From NCBI GenBank assembly GCA_014825775.1, contig MVAQ01000081.1:1-64000 (forward strand): DNA of 64,000 bases, written 5' to 3'. The notes under the pieces were generated by a model. That model made no database searches, was not told the origin of the DNA, and saw only the letters and a program-made list of their open reading frames with translations. Source of the DNA: Krasilnikovozyma curviuscula (lineage: Eukaryota > Basidiomycota > Tremellomycetes > Cystofilobasidiales > Mrakiaceae). Both the position numbers and the translations under genes were made by a program. Positions within the stretch are counted from its first letter, which is position 1; each line of letters opens with the position of its first letter. Positions 1 through 10,337 of the stretch are shown here, in pieces.

Positions 1-19
1 ATTGAATGCCTCTACTTAC

Positions 20-70
20 CTGGACTGCATCTTCACCTGCTGCTACAGGCTCGTCTTTATCAGATGACAT
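20..70 (-). CDS. First coding exon of an unidentified gene (partial)
   Basis: An ATG on the minus strand opens 17 acidic codons (MSSDKDEPVAAGEDAVQ) ending exactly at a CAG|GTAAGT splice donor. The rest of the gene lies beyond the left edge, so no family can be assigned. The clean donor next to an open start is the only support; it could also be a chance match. Confidence 0.4.
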
Positions 71-710
71 CTGGGGAGAGAATTCGCCAGCTTTGGGACC
101 TGGAGAAACAAAGCGAAATACATTTCGAAGCTTCAAGTCAGCCCGACACGATGGATTCGAGACGTAAAGGCTGGTAGATACAGACCTAGCCTTCCTGACC
201 AAAATCTCCACCTTTTATTGTAAATTCAACAGAGAGAGAGAGAGAGAGTGTGTGTGTGTGTGATAGAGAGAGAGAGATGACTTGAATGTGGTTTAAGATG
301 ATTGTCAGGAGTGAGTGGCCAGGCGAAATAAGGAGGCTGAAGAACCAATTGAAGAACCAACTTGCATCGACTACAAAATCAATTCCAATCTCAATAGCAC
401 ATGTAGGAACAACACTTAGAAAAGTGCTTTCTAAGTGAATGTTTGGAAATATATCGAAGTCAAATCTTAGTTTGCTGCCTGTTAATACGCAAGATTATTC
501 TACAGGTCTATCTGTTATAGTTTTTTTTTTTTTAGAATGAATCGGACTCACAGATACATTCTGCCCTTGAAATAGATTGTGCCGAAGCAGTGAAACGTCT
601 AACAGATTTCGGTTATTTTTCTCAGATGGTGCGCATCGGTGACGTTCTACAGCCATTTTGGTGTCTGAGGCTCTAACCCCATCCATCTCAAGTTTATTGA
701 AGGCTACAAG
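71..710. other. Intergenic, divergent promoter region
   Basis: This stretch lies between the off-window minus-strand gene and the plus-strand gene at 711. It holds a simple dinucleotide repeat (231-277) and a T-rich run near 521-534. I see no coding exon with family support here. Confidence 0.5.
231..277. repeat. Compound dinucleotide microsatellite
   Basis: A run of AG repeats passes into TG repeats and back into AG repeats. It is non-coding and probably length-variable between strains. Confidence 0.9.
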
Positions 711-3700
711 ATGGCCAAGAAGACCACGGGGGCCAATGCTTACTCGGGAAAAGGGACAGCTCAACTGCCCAAGGGAAAGGAAGTCGAAAAACAACCAGTG
801 TTTTATGTATGTTAGAAGATCCCACCATTTTTTCTTATCGTGACTCTTGTTGACTGACATTTTCTTTTCACAGAATGGCTCAACTATGCCATCTTCATCC
901 AAATCTACCAAAGTAGCCAAGAAAGCGAAGACGGTGAGGAAAATTTCCCTTTCTGATTGTCCCTCCCGCTCTGATTTAGCTGGTTTGCATTTGCCTTGGA
1001 TGTGGGATTTATTTCCATCAGAAGACTGTTAAGAGGAAGCCATTTTTCTCCAAGCTATTGGGTGCTCTTCTGAGGCTCTCACTGTTGTACTTTGTTTTGG
1101 GACTCTTCCTCTGTCCGACGACGACGACGAAAATCTCAGCCTCTTCCTCAACAAAGTCTATCTGTAAACCCATCCATTTGTACCGCCTCAACCTCCAACC
1201 TCACATCACTCCTCACATTCAGTACCTCAGCAAGAAGCTTGAGCCTGTGATAGAGCCATACTATGCACCGATCCGACCACACGTCCAGCAAGGCACCCAG
1301 GTTGTCCAAACAGGCATCAAGAAGATTGTCAAGGTCTCTAAACCCGTCATCAACAAAGGTTATACAAAAGGTTCAGCTTTGTACAAGAGACACATCTCAC
1401 CCAAGGTTCACTATGGCAAAATCAGATTCTTGGCTTGGGCTCAGCCGTATACCGAAGTTGTCTCCCAGAAATACCAAAAAGACATTCAACCCGTTATCAA
1501 CAGAATCACATATGAAGTTGACACTTTCACTAATAAAGTTGTTATGTCACCCCAGCTAAAATTGGCTATCAAAGCTACTCAAAGTGCTTTCAAAATTGCC
1601 GACGTCCATGGTCGAGTCGCCTATCAGAACTCGTACGCTTTCATCAAGCCAAAAGCCATCGCTGCGATTAATTTCTTGAATCACCACTACCATCACACGG
1701 TTGTGCACCACTATCACAAGACTGTCGTTCCAGGTGCTGTCAAGGCTGGTGAATTGGCCAAGAAGCATGGTTATGAAGGTGGTGCTTTTGCTTCTGCGTG
1801 AGTACTCAAAGTGCAGTCTGTCGTTGATGTCCTTATTTTTCTAAAGTGGCTTTCATCAATTTTAGTCTCGTCTCTCAAATTGGATCAGATCATGTTCTTC
1901 CGCACTTCAGAACTGCTTATTACCAATACCTCAACATGGTCTACGAGGTCAGTGTGTTCCATCTTTTAATGAAATTTACCAGCAGCTGAATTAATCTTCC
2001 ATTCTTTCCTAGCCATACATGTCCAAATATCTCGATCCAGTTTTTAACAAGGCGAATCCAGTCGTGTCTGTCGCTGCTTCAAGAATATACTGGCTCTTCG
2101 AAAAGATTATCCATCACATCGACATCATTTCGAAGAAATACATCCTTCCCAGTCCACCACCCCCAACTACTTGGGAGTACGTCGCATCTAAAGTCGAAGA
2201 CACGCTCAACTCAGCCACGGGCGCCATCGTCGACACCTTCACTTCCAGCTACTCGGCATCTGACGAGATTGTCGATGAGGAAGCCGAGTTTCTGGCAGAA
2301 CTCGAGGCTGCTACCAACCCTGCCACTGTAAAGGTTCCAGCCCCGTCAGACTCCGCAATTCCAGAAGAGACTCCTACAGTCTCTGAGACGCCAGAGGAGG
2401 AGTACAAGCGAAAGCTCGAGTTAAAGAAGAAGGTGGCTGAAATGAGGGAGGAGATTGAGATTCAACACTCAGAGTGGGAGAGTAAGATTGAGAAGGTGGG
2501 AGAGCACGAGGAGGTTAAGCTACTTAACAAGTTAGCGGAGATTCGAGGGGAGGCACTCAAAGCTCTGGAACCCAAGTTCGAGAAGTGGACAGTGAGTGAC
2601 CAATTTCTCGACTTGAAGCTTTTTTTTAAGATTGCTGACAACTGCGATCTCCCTTCTAGAAATCGATTGAGAAAACTTCGTCACTCACCTCGTCCGGTCT
2701 CGAGAAATACTACGCCAAGTCTGGCCTCACCATCGATGACATCGAGTCTGCTCAAGCGAAGAGCGAAGACAAAATGAACGAAACATTCCAGTATGTTGCC
2801 ATCCAGCTCGATGACTTCCTCAACAGCGTCGAAAAGAAGGAAATTGCGGCGTTACAACAAGCCAACAACGTGATGGACAGCGTCGTCGGTCAAGCCCAAG
2901 GCGAGCTTGGTTTCAGCTACGCCTACCTTCGAGATGTCACGCACCAGGACTGGAAGAGATACCATCTCTTGGCTGATGCTCTCACCAATTGGAAGCAATC
3001 GTTCGCTTCGTACCCTCTGAACGCAACTTCCACTGACCCGCTCCTCCTCTCCGAGGACGTGAACCTCTTCAAAGCCGTTGTAATGTTCCAAGAAAACACT
3101 TTAGATCTCATGGAGGAAGGTTGGTCCGCCAGGATGGGAGTCTTGAAGAGCCTGGCTATGAAGAAGTTGGATGGCGAGATCAGAGCTGCGAAAATTGCTG
3201 CTGGTGAAGACGTCGACGAGCCGACATTTTCCATTTTGCCCATCTTGACTGGAGGCGCAGTTGAAGCGGTTGTTGCTGCTCAAGGTCTCATTGGTAAAGG
3301 TCAAGAACAGGTCATTGAAGCTCTGTCCGCTGCGTCTGAAGCGGTCGCTTCAGTCGTTACCATCCCTTCCATCGACGTCCCAGCCGCTCCGACTAGCATC
3401 GTCGCATCAGCATCTTCAATTGCCGAATCAGCATACGGTGAAATGACCTCTTCTGTATTCTCAGTAATATCATTGGTCTCATCATCAGTACCATCAATCA
3501 TCTCCTCAGCACCATCTATCGCCGAATCAGTCTACAGTGAAGCCTCCTCATCTATCTTCTCGGCGGCGTCCGCTGTTTCCTCTTCAGCTCCATCCCTTGC
3601 ATCTGTTGCAACTGACTCCATCATATCTTTCGCAACGGAAGCAGCGAGTCATATCTCCTATTCGGTTGAGGGAGCAACGAGCAACTTCCAGGAGAAGGCT

Positions 3701-3751
3701 GCTGAGGCGACCGAGGCGGTGAAGAGCGTCATCGGACGTGTGGAACTGTAG
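711..3751 (+). CDS. Hypothetical membrane-anchored protein, 894 aa
   Basis: Six exons (711-806, 874-933, 1022-1797, 1866-1947, 2013-2591, 2660-3751) join in phase into 894 residues. The N-terminus is basic and Lys-rich. One hydrophobic segment near residues 63-82 (KLLGALLRLSLLYFVLGLFL) looks like a signal anchor. Next comes an amphipathic region of about 280 residues rich in Tyr, Val, Lys and Pro (for example EPYYAPIRPHVQQGTQVV). An acidic, coiled-coil-like Glu/Lys stretch (about 460-530) follows, then an Ala/Ser-rich tail with two diverged copies of a roughly 35-residue unit (SIAESAYGEM... and SIAESVYSEA...). The amphipathic part loosely recalls lipid-droplet coat proteins, but that is only an impression. 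I do not recognise the family. The start was chosen because it gives an open first exon with a good donor. Confidence 0.75.
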
Positions 3752-4106
3752 GTGCGAAGTTAGGTCGATAGGGTGTACAAGTAAGAAGTGGTCGTTCTGA
3801 GAATGCTTCTTTTGGTGAACGTTGGAGATAGACTCAACATAATTTCTCGTATCTACATTTCGTTTAAGTGTTTTAGTGGTGTACAAATCATTATCCTCAT
3901 CTCCCGGTCTCGGTTTTCAGAAGTCGACATAAATGAAAGTGTGGGGCGGTTTACAAATAAAGAATATCTAAAGAGGTTGATACCATCCAACGGTTGAAAA
4001 TACAGAATGAAGTACATTGTGGAAGTTTGAAAGCTGACCGAGCAGCATCAATTCATTTCTATATACAATAAAGATTTTGAAATCTCTAGTAGTTCTAAGA
4101 AATCTT
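3752..4106. other. Convergent intergenic region
   Basis: The 3' ends of the plus-strand gene ending at 3751 and the minus-strand MscS gene meet here. It is AT-rich, as expected for two facing 3' UTRs, and holds no supported gene. Confidence 0.6.
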
Positions 4107-7024
4107 CTAAGAGAACTGAGTTCGTACTTGCAAGTTGGGACCGGAAGTGTGACCAGAGGGAACGCCTCCCAAGTTACCAGTGCCCACTGCTGGACCACCG
4201 CCTGCATAGCTATCCTGAGGGTTCTGGTTCGAGAAGCCTCTCGGTCTAGAATAAGGTGCGTTATATTCTAGAGCGTTACCGTAATTGCCGTAGCCTTCAG
4301 GCATGATCATCGGAATGATTGGAAGGCTATAGGTGAAGCAGAGAGCTTCGAGAACACCCTTCAGGTGTTTCATGAGAGCTGTTCTACGCTGCCATCTTCC
4401 TCCCCAATCTTCATACATGGATTTATTTTTTCAGTAAAGACAGTCAAACTCGGGTTGGGAAACGAGCTCACCTTGGAAGTTTGACTTGTGCTCCATCGCG
4501 ACGATAACATTTATGACATTTTGGTTCACGATACTATCAATGTTGATGTCTAACCCCCCACCCCATTCTCGTGAGTTGTCTTGGACATATTGTCTTTTGA
4601 ATAAAAAATGGTGATGTCAGTGTCAGCTCGTACATAGTAGCTGCATACGCACCTCATTCGAACTTTGAGCTCCTCCAGAGCTTCCAGAGGAGTCTCGTAA
4701 CCCACTTGAAGGTATGTAACCTCCCACATAGCACGAGAGCGACGGACGTTGTGGATAAGCTTAGAGGTTGCAAGTAAGGCGTTGGGCGCTATGATCTCAC
4801 ATCCATCGACACGTCTGTACAGAGCATGTCATATCAGAGATTGTTTCCAGGATGAAAAATACGAGCCACTCACTTGAACGTTGTAGATACGAGACCAAAC
4901 TCTTGGACAAAGAGATAGTCTGAGTCAATCAGGACCAAATCTCCAACATCGAATGGGTGGGTAGCGAAGATGAAAATCAATGATTCAAAGAGAGTCTTTG
5001 CTGAGTTTCCAAAGATGAACGAAAAGCCTGTAGAAAAGAGAAAAGATTCTCGATGACGGATAGAATAGGAAGTTAGAGATAAGACAACTCACCAATGATA
5101 ATCGTAGCAAGAGGCACAAGAGACGAGACTGAATCGGCATGATTGAAGATGAGAAGCCACACGAAAATCAAAATGACCAGTACAACTCCGAGGAGAACAC
5201 CATCCAACTTGCTCACGGCTGAACTCATGTCCGCCAACGAAGTCGTCAAAGATTTTCTCTCTCGGTAGATTCTCTGCAGAGACAAGATAGAGATTCAGTC
5301 ATAGGCTTCAGTGTAAGTGAGGGCAGAGGACAAATTTACCTGAACAGCATGCCTCATCTCTTGTTTACTGATATCACCATTCCCATCTTTGTCAAAGTGC
5401 CTAAACTGTGGAAGTATAACGACGTCAGTCATCGCCAGCAAGCAAGAGAAGACGGCGATGCCTGTCGAACCTACCGCGTTCTGAGCCTGTTCCTTTGTGT
5501 GAAAATACGGTTCAAAGTCTGACACAACCAAAAACTGTTCATTCCCCACACCATGTCCATCAGTAGCAAGCGCTTCGAACAACTGCCTGGCCACTTTTCT
5601 CGCTGATGTCGTGCTGGCGATATCTAACCCGCCTTCGGCTGAACCATGCGTCATTTTACCCAGCTTCGCCCCGAGGTTGAAGACCATGTTGGATGCTCTC
5701 GACCGCTTTGCGTCGGAACTGAATTTATCGGGTGTGCCTGGTAACTGGGGGTTGGGAGTTGGTGGGTAAGAGGTTGGAAGTTCACCGTTTGTTTGGAGAT
5801 CGAACGAAGGTCGAGGGGAAGGCATGGGTAGAGGAGTACTACGACCCGAGGTCTGTTTTGAGCCACGGGCCAGTCTCTTCTTGTTTTGTTGAGCTCTTCG
5901 AAGCGCTGCTTTGGATCGGGTGGCTTTGGAGAGCTTGTCAAGCGCTTTGAGAGCATCTTGGTTTTCATCGAGACGATCCGCAAGTGCTTTTCGATGCTAA
6001 AAAAGAATAGGAATCGGTGACTTCACTTAGCGATTGGTAGGGGTGATGCTTAAGAAGGACACTGGAGACCCACGAAATTGATGGCAATGAATTGTAACAG
6101 CACCCTCTCGACCAAGAACAGTAGTAATGAAGCAAAGATGGCGCTCCAAACTTCATTCACGATACTCCACCAACTACCTGGAGGTTTAACAGCAGCTCGA
6201 CAAATACCCAACGTGATCCATGACCAAGACCACATCAACAAGATCTTTAGAGGGAAGGTGACAGCCATGAGGAGCTCAACGTAGGACTTGAAGTTCTCAG
6301 GCACCTTGCCGAATACTTTGAGGATGATAACTATAAACAAGTGTGGTAACGCGTCGACAATGATAGCTACAGAATGACGAGTCAAGATGATGAAGGAATG
6401 GAATCGATAGCGAGATAAAAACTCACTGGTGAAGACAGCGGCAGCAATAGAGATGGTGACCATCAACGAGAATACTTGAACAATTGGTTTGGCAGAACTA
6501 TGTTTGAAGACCGTGACAACCAAGATAAACGGCAAGATGGCAAGTCCACAGCAAACGGTGCCGACGACCAAGAGACGGACCCATCGAGCGAGACTCATGA
6601 TTGCCAGAAACAACCTTCTCCCTCTCTTGGCTCTTCTATTCTTGGCTGTTCCGACCAGATCGCGACCTTCAACGTTGGCAGTCGAGTCAACTTTGCTAAT
6701 GGCGTTGCCCATGTCGTCTGTTTCAGCATCCCAGTCGAAAGCGGCTTCCGAGTCAGTATCGCTGCCCGTATCGATCGAATGGTCGGTGAGGATATCGTCC
6801 TCGATCTTGTACGCCTTTTGCGTCGGGGTCGACTGAGGGTCTTGGAGTGGAATCGCATATGATGGCTGGGGCGTCGTGAAAGCCGGTCGCTTGGTCTCCT
6901 TCAGTTCGTTGGACGATGAGCTTGAAACTGTCCTGTTAAATGGAGGCATGGGATCTTTCTCGAGTACTGTCTGGTCAGACGAGACTATATTGAAGTCCTT
7001 GGACTTTTGGGAGTTCGTTGACAT
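4107..7024 (-). CDS. MscS-family mechanosensitive channel with EF-hand (Msy1-like)
   Basis: Nine exons in transcription order (7024-6427, 6366-6074, 5996-5475, 5405-5340, 5273-5093, 5027-4874, 4814-4653, 4593-4472, 4408-4107) encode 799 aa. Residues 1-150 are an acidic cytosolic head. Four or five hydrophobic helices follow, then a basic helix (HRKALADRL) and a full EF-hand loop, DKDGNGDISKQE, alone on a 66-nt exon (residues 472-493). After that come the pore-lining MscS helices (VPLATIIIGFSFIFGNSAKT) and the beta domain (HPFDVGDLVLID, RVDGCEIIAPN). This order matches fungal EF-hand MscS channels such as S. pombe Msy1/Msy2, which act in endomembranes in calcium and hypo-osmotic responses. The EF-hand keeps its Asp/Asn/Glu ligands, so calcium control is likely. 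The Gly/Asn-rich tail is unordered. Confidence 0.93.
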
Positions 7025-7493
7025 CACTGTCGTTTCACGCGAGAAAAGCAGTCAGTTATCCTCACTATTCAAGAAGATCAGGACAGAAAGAAGCCCACCA
7101 GCAAGCTGTTCCTTAGGGCTATCCAACCTCCCGAGGGTAAAGGAGTAAGTTAAGTAGTATTTTATGCACCTGAGGGCCGAATGAGAGACGCGTTGTCGTC
7201 CTGAAGCTCGACGAGTACAGGCTAGAGGAAAACTGAAGGGGAGAGCAATTCCAACGGGATTTGTGAGCCTGATACAGGAAAGCCTCTTCCCCTATGTACA
7301 AGTGAGAAAAAAAGCGGCCTGCGGGAGACAGGAGTAATTAGAAAAGGGCCAAGCAAAGATTCCAGCTGCTTGCCATTGCGGCGAAGCAGAGACCCCAAAA
7401 ATCTCTTTGGTGACGTTTTGTTTACATTTTTTGGGTGAGGATCGAGAAAATTCAAACAAAAACGCAATACAAGGATGGACAAAAAACTATGCT

Positions 7494-8660
7494 TTACTCT
7501 ATAGTACTTTCTCCAGTGACAGCCGCCATGCTGAGGGTTTCTATCCTCCCCTTGCCCTTCGTCTCAGCCTGCAGCAAGTCCGTCAAAGTCCTAAAAGCTC
7601 CCGGATCAATGAGGAGGATCTACAGAACACAAGGCCATAATCAGCTTTCTATTATTCCAAGAATATTATCTGATTCAAAGGCTCACCGCTTCCCACTCGT
7701 CTTTACCAAACTCATCTTCTTCGACCTTTTCCGCCATCGCCACGACCTGGTCCTTCAGTCGCTTCCCATCCTTCGTGTTCATCGTTATCCTGACCCTCAT
7801 TCTCGCTCGTTGAATAGGTAACGTTGATGATGCTTGAAGAGCTTTGATACATTCTAACGCCTGAGAGTCCAACGTGGATTCAAAACAAAGCTGTCAATAT
7901 GAAGACCATCCTCAAGAAGCGCAGAAGGATACGGTCTTACCTGCAACTTCGCACTCTTACCGTCCTTCACACTAAATCCGATCTCTGTCATTGCCTTTTC
8001 GATCATGCTGACACTGTATGGTCGCTGAGTTGACGGGTCGACACACTTCTCTGCGATTTGAGTCGCAATGTCTTTGAACATGTTTTCAATGTTGTGCGAT
8101 CTTTCCTTTTCACCGACTTGGAGTTCACCTTTTTGGAGGATCTTACCGAAAGGACTCCCTGGTTATTAACCCCACTTGAAGCGTACGGTAGGAAGTGGCT
8201 CACCTCTTTGATGATTTCCGCCTGGTCCGTCTTGTTGAAACATTTTTGAAGTTCTTCAGTCTTGGCAGCCTGCCCTTTGGTAACATTGATGAAGACCCTG
8301 TCGATCTGTAGAACATCATCGAGGTCGGTCTCACTGAGAAAAAATTGTAAACCACAGTCAGAGGGCTCTAAGTTCAACGTAGGGATAGAAGAACTTACAC
8401 CCCAGTTCTCCATTCCTGGACCTTGTTCTTGTAGCAAGCAATCTAGTAAGAAACACCATTAGAATTCATGTCTGTAAGTATAACGCTTTGCACTTCGTAG
8501 TCACCTCGAATCGTTTCCCGCCCTTCTTCAGTCGAACAATAGAGACATTCGTCAACCTGATAGAGAATCAGTTCCAAATCAGCCTGAATCCCACTACAGA
8601 AAGAATTTTCCATACTACTCACTTAATCTGTCCTCCAGGCTGTCGAATTTGAGCAGACAT
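7494..8660 (-). CDS. SDO1: Ribosome maturation protein SDO1 (SBDS)
   Basis: Seven exons (8660-8623, 8556-8505, 8442-8399, 8333-8204, 8141-7941, 7860-7687, 7619-7494) give 254 aa, the usual SBDS length. The FYSH domain is clear (NVSIVRLKKGGKRFEIACYK, then EWRTGVETDLDDVLQ), followed by the helical middle domain (RPYSVSMIEKAM) and the ferredoxin-like C-terminus (RARMRVRITM). In yeast, Sdo1 with the GTPase Efl1 releases Tif6 (eIF6) from late 60S subunits in the cytoplasm. The intron before 8141 uses an AAG acceptor. Its start lies 121 bp from the divergent RRM gene, so the two share a promoter. Confidence 0.96.
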
Positions 8661-8781
8661 CCCGTTGAGTTTAGATTGTGGCTCGAGTCTACTTCTCCTC
8701 GCTGCCAAATTCTAGCGCTAGCGTAGCTAGCACTCGACCAGATTCTCCCTCAATAGTGCCATATTGTCAACCACTGCTGCG
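8661..8781. promoter_or_regulatory. Short bidirectional promoter, SDO1 / U2B''-like gene
   Basis: Only 121 bp separate the two start codons, so both promoters must overlap. I see no TATA box. Sharing is inferred from distance only. Confidence 0.6.
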
Positions 8782-9860
8782 ATGAGCCAGCCTAGTAAGA
8801 CGCTTTATGTCAACAACTTGGAGTGAGTTGCACTCTATGATTGTATCGGACAGGTCGGATGGTAACCTGATTAGCTGTTTCGTCTATTTCATCAGCGACC
8901 ATGTCAAAAAGGACGGTGAGATCTCATTCTAGGTACCTCTTACAGCCTTTGAATGAAGTAATTAATCTTCTTGATTTCTATTTTGTTAATAAGAGCTGAG
9001 ACATCAGCTGTACCAGCTCTTCACGACGTACGGACGAGTCGTCGATATCGTTGCTGTAAAAGTCAGTCTCTCTCCTCCTCTCATCGCTCTAACTCGAGCA
9101 CAAACAAACACTGAAGTAAATTTTTGATATGGCTCATTTAGAACAACAAGATGAGAGGACAGGCACACATAGTGTTTAATGATCAGGTCGCTGCAACAAC
9201 GGCCATGCGAGCGCTGTCTGGCGAACCGTTTTATGGAAAACCATTAGTGAGTTGTTCCTTTCATGTCACATAATCTCTGGGTTGGTTAAGAGGGAGAAGT
9301 TGGCGCGCTTTGAGAGAGGTTTAGTCCAGGTGAGGAAGAAGTATTTGAGAAGGCAGAAATACAGACGGGTGAAATTGAGCTGGATACACGAAAGGACTCT
9401 GTCTCTGGGACCAGAAAAGGGAAGATTTAGTCTTTCGCTTACTGATGTTTTCAGGTAGAGTCAAGTTTGTACTCTCAACGCTGGTATAGTGGCCATGGGC
9501 GAATACGCTCTATGGTCCTGATCGAACTTTCGTCGAGACTTGTCGTTTCAAAACTAATCAACGTCATCTTGCTGTTTTCGGTTAACTTAGAACATCGCCT
9601 ACGCCAAATCCATGTCCAATAAAACCAAAGAGCTTCTTGACCCCGACTCTCTCCCTGCTCTACCAAAGTCGAAATCGATCGTCACCTCGACTGCACAGAG
9701 AGAGGCAGACGCGCTGAAGAAGCAGAAGGATGAAGAGGATACGATTCAGAAACGTGGTCGTGGTGATGGTGAGGAGGACGATGAGGATGAGGAAAGTAGG
9801 AAGTCGAAGAAGATCAAAGCTGGCGGAGAAGGTGAGGAAATGGAGGAACATGATGAATAG
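8782..9860 (+). CDS. U1A/U2B''-type single-RRM spliceosomal protein
   Basis: Five exons (8782-8822, 8896-8915, 8994-9061, 9142-9246, 9591-9860) encode 167 aa. The RRM has RNP2 LYVNNL and RNP1 RGQAHIVF, with KDELRHQLYQLFTTYGRVVDI between them and QVAATTAMRALSGEPFYGKPL after; this is the pattern of the first RRM of U1A/U2B''. The second RRM of animal U1A/U2B'' is absent. In its place is a charged tail with Glu/Asp blocks and a basic KSKKIKAG stretch. A single RRM resembles yeast Msl1 (U2B''), which binds U2 snRNA stem-loop IV with Lea1, so that role is favoured over U1A, but the two cannot be separated from sequence alone. The last intron is 344 nt, unusually long for this window. Confidence 0.88.
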
Positions 9861-10337
9861 AGGTAAGGTCGACGACCTTCTCTGCCTAAGCCAAGAATTG
9901 CGTTTTGACGCTCTTTTGCTATTTGTAAAGCTAAAACACTTCGGGGGACGACGATTTCGTCGCTGTAGAATGTCTTGTTCAAGTTAGTTGTACTACCACC
10001 TACCATCTTGCGCCCTCTTTCTTTTAAAAAACAAACAAACAAGGGACTGGATCAGATTTTGTCTAGAAGAAGTTATGTCATTATCTAATTCTTCAAAATC
10101 TGGCGTCCAGTGATACCGCAACCCTCCCATTTATTCTCTTTGACGTGTCTTGCCCAGCAAACGTCATTGATGGGCATAAAATCTCCATGGGAGGAGTGAG
10201 AGTTCTTGAAAGACGTAGACACTCCGATACAAGAAGCGTTGTTTTTGGAACTAGCTCTAGCTGCGACGCTTCAGAAATCAGGCGCTGACCCTCAAAGCCC
10301 TTGAACCCATTTTTTCCTATCACTCGAAGCAAACAGA
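9861..10337. other. Intergenic between U2B''-like gene and dynactin p62
   Basis: This is the 3' flank of the RRM gene and the promoter of the next plus-strand gene. No exon, RNA gene or repeat stands out. Confidence 0.5.

Noticed and set aside
495..920. 141-codon minus-strand open frame near the left edge
   Set aside because: It overlaps the first exons of the 894-aa gene on the opposite strand and has no family support.
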